Positions 56,191-64,000 of a DNA stretch of 64,000 bases are shown in pieces; the stretch's first letter is position 1, and each line of letters begins with the position of its first letter. The stretch is from Ornithodoros turicata (lineage: Eukaryota; Arthropoda; Arachnida; Ixodida; Argasidae). Below the pieces are notes generated by a model. The model saw only the letters and a list, made by a program, of their open reading frames with translations. It had not been told where the DNA came from and did no database searches. Location: assembly GCF_037126465.1 (NCBI RefSeq), contig NC_088206.1, positions 11,941,187 to 12,005,186 of the forward strand. Reading direction: 5' to 3'. The translations under genes and the position numbers were made by a program.

Positions 56191-57490
56191 TCACAGGCTG
56201 TTCATCAGACCTGAGTCTCTCAAGAAAGTCAGCACTGCTTTGGTCACAGACTGCTGTGTGTGATCTTGTACTGGGCCGAGCAGAGTGGCCAGAGAAAAGT
56301 CCGTGCACCGCAGCTCGAGTAGGCGTCGTCTCAGCGTGGCTCGAGAGGTGTCGAATCTGTGACAGTCGAGGAGAAGGTGTGGCACATCAGCTTCAAGAGC
56401 GCAAGTGGGGCATTTGGGCGACTGGAGAAGACCCATTTTACAGAGGAGTAGAGGTGTCCTGGCGACATTAAGGCGTAGTCGGTGTAGAATGGACGCTTCT
56501 TGACGCGAGCAGTGGTGTGTGGCAACGAAATCCATCGACAGGACCGGAGATGGTCGTTCAGTCGGACAGCGTCCTCTTGAAACTGCCGAGTGCCGTTATA
56601 ACGGAGTCGCTGTGTCTGTAACCGACACGATGAGGCTGAAAGTGGTAGGAGACAGTTACTGGAGGTGCCGTCCCCATGTGCCCGACGTGCTAAGGCGTCT
56701 GCGCGGGTGTTTCCGTGCAGGCCGGTGTGACTGGGTACCCATTGGAAACACAGGCTATGACCAAAGGATAGAAGTCGGTTGTATATTGCGACTATCATGG
56801 TATCTAGGCCGCCGATTGTTCTGGAACAATAATTTGCTAGAACTTCTAGCGCCACCTTACTGTCCGTGAACACAACCCAAGCGCCAGGCGGTGATACCGC
56901 TATGTGGTTCAACGCTGTCAGTATGGCGAAGAGCTCGGACTCTGTAGATGACGTTTCGTAGGGGAGCTTGTGCGCCACTTCAAGGTTTTCATTTGGCATA
57001 TAAAAGGCTGCAGTAGATCCGTCTTGAGACACTGATCCGTCAGTGTACACAGGGAGTCGTTGCGAGTACGCTAAGTTAAGGTGCTCCAGTGTAAGTTGGT
57101 GAGCAACAACGGGAGGTACAGCGTTTTTCTTCAGAAGACCAGGAATGTGATCACATACAGGAGGCCTGCGAAGAGTCCACATCGGCGGGGCATAGGAAAG
57201 CACTGATGGCGTGGTGGGGAGGTGCACTCTCAGGCGGTCAACAGCAATACCAATGCTGGAGTCCGGACAGTCAATATCAATGAGCCGAAGATGATGGTAA
57301 GGATGCTGTGTGAGGTACCGTGCATATATCCGGAGAGTTTCCACGTCTCGTAGGACGCCTGCTGGAGTTTCGCGTGCCTCTGCCAGGACAGAATAGGTCT
57401 CTGTCGTTCTGGGAACTCCCAAACAGACACGGAGGCTTCGGGCCTGAATATTGAGAAGCTCACGCTCTCCGGATATGCTGAGGCCGTTAT
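56191..57490 (-). pseudogene. LINE pol: RNase H domain and C-terminus, 5'-truncated
   Basis: The frame runs in without a start: GERELLNIQARSLRVCLGVP, a connection region, then RNase H (LPVYTDGSVSQDGS, ESELFAILTALN, WVVFTDSKVALEVL, FQWVPSHTGLHGNTRADALA, with all acidic residues and the His present). After a frameshift near 56510 come HRLRLNVARTPL, the zinc knuckle CPTCALEADVPHLLLDC, and a tail ending RDSGLMNSL. Same clade as the 28.9 kb and 58.6 kb pieces, but a distinct lineage by sequence. Confidence 0.88.
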
Positions 57491-57534
57491 AACAGCTTAT
57501 CTATATAACGTGTGGCGTAGGTGTAGGGTGTAGC

Positions 57535-57645
57535 CTTGTAACGCGCCGCGTCCAGACGACGTCATGTTCGAACCAGCAACCTTAGTATCAGTACGGGCGT
57601 AACCAAACGATCCACCGGCGGCGCGGTCTCTGCCGTAACGGTTGC
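57535..57645 (-). repeat. tRNA-like SINE head (antisense)
   Basis: Minus strand: GCCGGTGGATCGTTTGGTTA (A-box-like) ... AAGGTTGCTGGTTCGAAC (B box) about 33 bases apart. It lies just upstream of the truncated LINE start (57490). No SINE body in the style of the other families follows. Confidence 0.5.
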
Positions 57646-58465
57646 ACGCGAACAACAACCGCTATTGTGCACCGTTTGTTCGGTCATAGCTTTTAGTCAT
57701 ATACTTGCAATAAAATATATGGCAGTGCACCGGAGACGTGGCGCAACGCCAACAAGGAAATGCACCGCCATTCTTTCTTACAGCCCGAATCTCAGAAACC
57801 GGAGGTCGTTATGAATCATTTGACGGTCTCGCGTTGCTAATGCACTCTCTTAATTATTAGTGGCTGAATAATAATTGCAGGTACCCAACCCTAATGCACA
57901 CCCTATCCGCTTTGTATCTCTATTGTGGCGGCCTGATCCAGCGGGAAAAAACATCTTACCGATTTAATGCGCATTACATGCCGAGAACACCATTCCTGCT
58001 GCCTCCCAACCATAACAATTAACTCATTTCCTTGACGAGCAGTTAAGAATAGGCAGGAGCGCCGCTTAATTGAATGCGAGCCTTCATTGAGGCTGTGTGC
58101 GTGGTGCCCAAGTCCAGCCTAATGCGCATATGCAGGCATGACCTCAGGCCTTTCAAGAGGGAGCAATTTGGCAAACGAAACGACTTGGCTTGGGTCTCTA
58201 GCAGCTGAATCGAGTGTACAGGTGAATAGTCAGACGTAACGTCAGACGACGACGCGTCCCTTTTTGTTCCAGGACACAATACAAGGACGAATACAATGAT
58301 TCTTTGTCATTCGGATGCCTTTTTTATGATTGCTTTATTACGTGGCCTCGCTTAGGTTTCTTACCGCGGCCGCGGCCGTATATTGTTCCGTTGACATTTT
58401 TTTTTCCTCTGCCACGCGTGTTTCTGTTGTCAGAGTCAAAAATATTGAAAGAGGTCTCGCAACCG

Positions 58466-58507
<42 letters not shown>

Positions 58508-58600
58508 AAGAGACGATGATGAGATGGGGCTGATGCCGACCAGCAGGCCGGGCGCTGCCCCAGTGCCATTTGTAGATAGTGAGAGATGATGATGGAGATG
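57646..58600. other. No recognised gene; (CA)n
   Basis: (CA)n at 58473-58505. Short frames only. Confidence 0.5.
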
Positions 58601-58613
58601 GGGATTCAGGTGG

Positions 58614-58960
58614 TCAAAACAGGGTGGAGAGGCCTGTTGATGACAGGAAATCCCAAAGGTGACGGAGACCTTGGTGCATATGAACGCTACTGGTCCATGG
58701 GTCCAGCACCTTGTCTGTTGTAAAGGGGCGGTGGTCGATTGCATGCATTCCGTGCTGCAAGATCTCGCGCTCCCGCTGGTAGTCAGGGCAGTAGGTGGTG
58801 CAGGTCAGCGCGCACATTGCATGATGCACAAAGGTCCGATGGCGCACGGCTAAGGCGCTGCCTAAAAACTGGGGTAAATGCAACATTCAGCCGCATACGG
58901 TGAAGAGATGTGTATAGTGTCGCGGAAAGCGACGGAGAGAGAGAGAGAGACCGCAATTGA
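58614..58960 (-). pseudogene. LINE C-terminal remnant (third minus-strand copy)
   Basis: SLHRMRLNVAFTPVF, the knuckle CASCNVRADLHHLLP, then (after a frameshift) DYQREREILQHGMHA and LWDFLSSTGLSTLF. Truncated right before HRMRLNV, with a (GA)n run (58934-58952) near the break. Confidence 0.8.
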
Positions 58961-58964
58961 GCTT

Positions 58965-60100
58965 CGTTGTGTACGTTCGTGTATTTTCTGGGGTAAAAAA
59001 GGGGTAAGTTTGGTCCCGTTCGGGTACTAGATGCACATGCATTGTCACATCCATTGGTCCTGGAAGGGACTAAATGAATGTCACAGAGTCTGGACTCCAT
59101 TTCACGCCTTATTTTCACAGTTCTATACGTACGTGATCTATGTCATGAGTGAAAATACTTGGGATTAAATTGACACGTCAAGCTATAGAATCTCGTGACA
59201 GGCATAGTTCACAATTTGTCATCGAGGAACTACTATTTTTTGTTTTGTTTTTTTTTTATCATTAAGCAGATGATTGCTTAACTATAATCAAATTCCCGCA
59301 GAGCACACATTTCTGTACGGTGCTAAATTCAGGGGACCATTTGCGAATGTTAGACACTAAGCGATGGAGAGCAAATTTCAGGGTCAGGGGAATAAAAAGA
59401 GAGTAAGTGCTACATATGACACTAACTACTCTTCAACTTACTCCTTTTTGCACCCTTTGCGAGTATAGTTTGTTCCTCGTCACCTCTGTATTTTCTGCTC
59501 TGCTTCTCAGTTGCTTTTTTTTTCTTTGCTTCTGTTTATCAGCAAATGTGACCGCAAAATGACTGCGCAGCTGTGCATTACCAAGCTGTTTTGCTGCGAG
59601 GAAAATGTTTAGTTGAAATCGGCCTTCACAGGGGATAAATGCCCAGACCATCTTGACGTATCGGAGGTAAGGTCTTGTCGCGTTCGTCTTCGTCTGAACA
59701 TAGGGACGGAAACTGAACGAGACAATGAAATTTGACTGAACCACTGACTGAACTGAAGAGATAAACTAAAACTCCGTATGTCCGCTAGGAGTGGTGCGTG
59801 TGACTCTCCCTAAACATTTTCATTGCGCAGAATAAGCGGGCGGAGCAGGGATTTAAGCACCATTTCGTCCCAGAAGGGTGTTGGAGAATTCCGTGCTTAT
59901 TTACCGGCTCTCGGGGCTTTTTTAGCGTTTTCGGCACGTATTTTTCCTTTCATTTTTTAGGGGAGGGGGGGGGGGGAGTTGTAGGTGTGTGTTGGGTCTG
60001 GGTGCTGGTTCGATCTCACTTGTGTTACCGACCGAGGTAATACCTGTACCACGTACCTCAAATGCCAATTTGAACCACGAGATGCAGGTGCTGTTAACTA
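58965..60100. other. No recognised gene
   Basis: T-run 59253-59259 and G-run 59963-59977. No domain in short frames. Confidence 0.45.
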
Positions 60101-60108
60101 ACCGCCGA

Positions 60109-60560
60109 ATCGGATATATGTCCGGAAATGCTCACAGCAATATTACGACAGACTGGAGAAATGTATGTGGGTTACAGAAAAGGTGTATGCGACTCATAAC
60201 CTCCTCTGACAATCGGGTGCGCATTCTGCTTAACCGTTTGATCGACTGAATATCATCTGCCCTTTCCCGATCTCGTTCGTGAACGTTGTGTCCTACTGAT
60301 CAACTCGATCTTTACAACTAATGTGCCTTTTAAGAAGTCTGTATTTCAGCAGCGTAACAGAACAGAATGAACGGGAGCGTTACATTTAGTGACTATATAT
60401 TTCATATCGACCGCAAACATTATGTATGGTACACCGTGCACGTTGATTACTTGTGGAATTACACGTTGTTCCAAACTCTGGAATTCATTACCTGCAGAAT
60501 TCAGACGTGACACTCTGTTAATTGCAAAGTTGAGCACCTCTGTAGATTTCAATTGAGCAT
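60109..60560 (+). pseudogene. LINE RT C-terminal fragment (plus strand)
   Basis: Frames read LQKRCMRLITSSDNR, then PFPDLVRERCVLLINSIFTT and LFQTLEFITC / SKLWNSLPAEFR. The LQKR-R-I ... LWNSLP pattern is the thumb and tail of RT in jockey/RTE-like LINEs. Several frameshifts. A 3' signal AATAAA at about 60691 may belong to it. Confidence 0.55.
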
Positions 60561-60839
60561 ATAGTATGTATGTACATGTTTTGTGTTACGGGGTCTTCAC
60601 TAGTTCGCGCTATTGATCACGTGCCATAGAACTCTTACTTTGTCTTGTATTGTTGAGCTTGTTCTGTGTGTATATGTACTTGTTAGCATGAAATAAATTT
60701 CAGTTTCCAACTCCTTGACGCAGAGCATTTCGCTTCAACGTCGGGATGCCTTATAGAAGATGCAAAAGCTGTTGCTCATATCGACATGCAAGCCTTTTTG
60801 ACAAACACCTAGCACTCAGGTTATCAAATCCGTTAGTCA

Positions 60840-60985
60840 TCAAAAGTGATCAAAGAGAAAAGAGTGTCTATGACGTTTGTGCCGTTGATTCTGAACATCA
60901 CATTTGCGAACAGCGCGATACATTTTCTCCAGTCTGGTGTATAACATTGCTGTGAGCATTTCCGGACATATAACCGACCGCGTTA
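60840..60985 (-). repeat. Inverted partial copy of the start of the 60.1 kb fragment
   Basis: 60945-60980 is the complement of 60109-60145 (CATTTCCGGACATAT and GCTGTGAGCATTTCC shared). The match continues, with gaps, into CAGACTGGAGAAAATGTAT. The two copies face each other about 800 bp apart. Confidence 0.65.
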
Positions 60986-62544
60986 CTGGCTGCGGGACGA
61001 ACAAACTTTCGGTCATGTACCCCTCCCCCCACCTACAATTTTCGAAAGATACACCCACAAACGTGCCACTTCTACGCTTTGATTTATGCAATCGACACTT
61101 AAGGGCAGGCTAAGATATCAGCAATTTTCGGCGTCAAAACGAGCCATGAATTTCGACTCCTCTAAAGGATAAAATTGAGGGGTACACGGCAGGTGGTGCG
61201 AAAAGCCCCGATGGCTGCTCGGTTTCGGCGATGATATCGGGTGTCTTAAATGCGAATAATTGCCACGGCGTGTTTGAATGCATGGTCCAGCAGGACATTG
61301 CCCCGACGTAGCCGCTTCGAAACCCGGTTCTTCTCATGTTGACCTCATCTGTCATTGTTTGTGAAAGGAATGACAAATGGTCTGGCGAAGGCAATTAACC
61401 ACCGAAGTATTGTACCGAAGCTCCTGGATAACTTGCACGGCTGTGGCTTGGGTTTTTTTTTTTTTTACTTTTATTATTTTTTTCAGCTTCAATTATTCGT
61501 TTCGTTTTGAGGGTAACCGAAGCATCATTACGAAATCTGGTTTCCGTTTTTTTTTTTCTCACTCTATTAAACAAATCTCCCAAGTTTGATGCGTGGCATG
61601 CCCGCAGAAATGGTGGAATATACCTTTTAGGTCTCGCAGTGTGTGACAATATGCAAGCGTTCCGTATACGCTACCGCTACCACAGTTCGTCTCTGCTCAG
61701 GAGAGAGGGTAAAATTTGAGAGAGAGAAACTACGTCACGAAGTGTGTGTTAAACTCACAGGGCAGCAATATAAGGCGGTATGCTCATAAACCCTCATGGT
61801 GCTCCGGCTGGCTTCGTAGGAGAAACCACGTGCTCCTAACCCCTTATTTGGGAGAAGGACCAATGAGGTGGCCCCCACGGGCAGTAGGGGAGAGAGGGAA
61901 CTGGGGAGCTGCGCAGATAGCTTATCTACTTACATAGCGTATTATGCATGTGCTACGTGAAAAACGATACTATAGTTATCTTTGCTTGTGAGAATCATAT
62001 CCTCCTGTGATTCTCCGTATTTTTCTTTTGTTTTTCAACCAATCAATCAATCCTCCTGTGATAATTGAGACTTCTTTGAGGAGAAACTTAGATAATCTGA
62101 TAAGGGATAAGGGACTGTGGTGACTGGTAAATCCTACATAGTCAAAGGCACACCGAGAAGAAATACACAAAGTAGCAAGATGGAAACATCTCCCTTCTGA
62201 ATTCGCGTCACAGACCAGTGTCTCGATACTGAACTTTTCGTTATTTCGTAACCCGTGATGAACGCGTGACTTCCTCGTGATTGGTCGCGAGCTGCCTCGC
62301 GAAGGCCAACCACAACGTTTCTCCGAGCCTACCAAAACGGTTTTCGCGTCGTCGCGTGAATATTGGAGCGTGCCCACTTTAAAGGTAACGATAACGAACG
62401 CTGTTCAGCATCGTGGCCTATAGTTACGTATTAGTGAACAGTTCATCTTTCAGTGGAAATAACGGCAGTCACATTGGTGATGGTGATGCGATAAAGGAAA
62501 AACTGGGGATGTGGCAGTTACATTGTGGAGTGAGTAAGTTTAAA
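60986..62544. other. No recognised gene
   Basis: TCCTCCTGTGAT is present at about 61999 and 62051, bracketing a 40-bp piece that ends in TCAA units on the minus strand: a likely minute retroposon insert. T-runs at 61456 and 61550. Confidence 0.5.
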
Positions 62545-63645
62545 TAGGGTTTTCGGTAGTTACCGAAAAGCACCGATAAACGTACGCCGGTAATATTTTC
62601 TCATGTTCGCTGGAAACGGATTTTGCACCGATAGCCACCCTAAGTGACCTTCTCAGGCTGCTCGGTTTTGCACCAAAGAAGGGAATCACTCGCAACTGAT
62701 GTGATGTGATGTGGTGTGATGTGAATAAAGAAAAAAACGATGAACTCTATACACTTCCCTCAAAGGCAAGAAAGCGGAGAAAATGCGGAACCTGATGTTG
62801 GGAGACTCTGCAGTACTGTATGCTAAGTTGACCTTTCTGTCAGAAACCTCAAGCATCCTTGTTGAAATCATGAAACTGATCGAGTCAGAGCGTACAATAG
62901 TAATTGATGTTTTCGACGTGCTTGGACTGCGATTGGAAGCGAAACTGCACACGTGGTGTGAAGCAACACCGTGTTCGTTTGGAACAAGAATAACAACCCT
63001 TCTAGAGACGATGACTGAGTTCCATCGGAGGCAGTGCGTTACAGCACTCAGATTTTACGAGACTGTGCGCACAAAGTGGGTCTCTACAAGGGAAAGGAAC
63101 CTGCCTCTCACTATGGACATTTCAGATGAGACTTTCTGGTACAAAGTCAGGGTTATTGATCCCACCAACAAGTCCGAAGTAGGCGGTAGCGCTGAGCACA
63201 TTCTTCACGCTTTTAAGTGTGTCGTGTCATCCAGAGACCTACCACAACTCCAGGACGAGCTGGCTGAATTATCTTTTGGTGACTGTGCATGCACTTCCGG
63301 TATCAAGTGCTAATGCAGAACGCGCGTTCTCACACGTAACATTTTTGCAGCGAAAACAGCGGTGTGCGATGTCTGCTGAGTCTCTTAACATGCACCTGGC
63401 CATCTATTACAATAAATTCAGGCGGTAGCCGTTATAACTCTTGTAAAATCTGAAAATAAAGTGTTTTGTTACTGTACGTAGAGCTAGCGCCAGTGTCGTT
63501 TCAAGCCGATTTTCACCGAGTGTCTTGATGTTTAAAATATTTCCATCGAAAGCCACCTCTTCGTGGTGAGCGGAATAACCACCGTTTTTTTGTTTTTTTT
63601 TCACCGTTTCTCTAAAAAAATAAGCACCGAAAACCAGAAGCCCTA
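62545..63645 (+). mobile_element. hAT element, internally deleted
   Basis: Left end TAGGGTTTTCGG; right end, read inward, TAGGGCTTCTGGTTTTCGG, followed by more shared text (GTGCTTAT / CACCG). TAGGG termini suit hAT. Flanks AGTTTAAA and GTTATAAC are similar but not identical, so the 8-bp duplication is decayed or unproven. At 1101 bp it is far shorter than an autonomous hAT. Confidence 0.65.
62783..63428 (+). pseudogene. hAT transposase C-terminal part, frameshifted
   Basis: The first frame starts MRNLMLGDSAVLYAKLTFLS and includes LPLTMDISDETFWYKVRVID. After a frameshift near 63285 comes LPVSSANAERAFSHVTFLQR, then MSAESLNMHLAIYYN: the hAT dimerisation domain (the (I/L)PVS.A..ER.FS motif and LxxxLxI...). 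The zinc finger and catalytic core are absent. Inactive; may still give a truncated protein. Confidence 0.75.
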
Positions 63646-64000
63646 GTTATAACCAAGAAGTGAACTTACATGTGTACGCAGGTATACACCATCCATGAGG
63701 TATTACAGGGGCATCAAGAGCTGAAGCAACATGACTCTCACACAGCTAGAGGTGCCAGCCTTCTTTTGTTATATTGCCAGACATATTCTGAGAAAATTTT
63801 CTTGGCCTGGATAGGCTCTCGCCAGTTTATCGAAGCCATCTGTCCAGTTCTTTCAGCGTTACCGCCGATGTTTAGCAAGCCTCGCCATACCCATACTGAA
63901 TAGATCCATCTTTGCAACGCTGTTCTCGTCCTCTTGCTGCCAGCTGTGTGGAACCGTTTGCCGATACGCAGAATTTTAGTTGAGTCCCAAGGATACTGTG
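63646..64000 (+). other. Window end; possible LINE tail
   Basis: The last 90 bases can be read as LLLPAVWNRLPIRRILVES, resembling RT tails of jockey/RTE-like LINEs (LWNxLP). The piece continues past the window. Low confidence. Confidence 0.3.

Noticed and set aside
1..64000. A defence, toxin or biosynthetic gene cluster
   Set aside because: Apart from Id/emc every coding signal I can name is transposon-derived; no cluster of co-oriented unknown genes exists here.

Overview
This window is animal (eukaryotic) nuclear DNA, almost certainly from a tick or a close chelicerate relative. The reasons are an intron-containing HLH gene of the Id/extra macrochaetae family at the left edge, mariner, hAT and non-LTR retroelement remnants, a (TTAGG)n arthropod telomere-type motif, and many copies of a tRNA-derived SINE that looks like Ruka, the SINE known from ixodid ticks (recognised from memory, not aligned). 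It has no operons, no CRISPR array and no prokaryote-style gene packing.

Layout. 1-1.3 kb: Id/emc exon 1 with a clear donor site and a good candidate exon 2, the only convincing host gene. 1.3-13 kb: mostly non-coding, with a TA-flanked palindromic MITE (3.4 kb) and a hAT-type MITE filled with short repeats (5.5-6.0 kb). 13-28 kb: truncated LINE 3' ends, MITEs, SINEs, and a cluster of a short dispersed repeat with an internal palindrome (26.0-27.3 kb). 28.7-30.5 kb: an internally deleted LINE whose ORF1 start is joined to its RNase H end. 31-39 kb: MITEs, SINEs and a tRNA-like sequence inside a 35-bp-arm hairpin (36.65 kb). 39.9-41.3 kb: a mariner element interrupted by a tiny tRNA-derived insertion. 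42-47.5 kb: L1/Tx1-like LINE remnants, one split by a second mariner. 50-51 kb: SINE, MITE and a second SINE family. 55.6-59 kb: two more RNase-H-type LINE remnants. 60-61 kb: an inverted pair of LINE pieces. 62.5-63.6 kb: an internally deleted hAT element.

The genes do not work together as a pathway. The window is a regulatory HLH gene followed by about 60 kb of layered transposon debris. The coding elements (LINEs, mariners, hAT) are the likely sources of enzymes for the non-coding ones (SINEs, MITEs). The most unusual item is the tRNA-like hairpin family, with three probable copies: a hairpin at 36651-36778, a 5' piece at 17137-17195, and a 5'-truncated copy with a 16-bp target duplication inside the first mariner.
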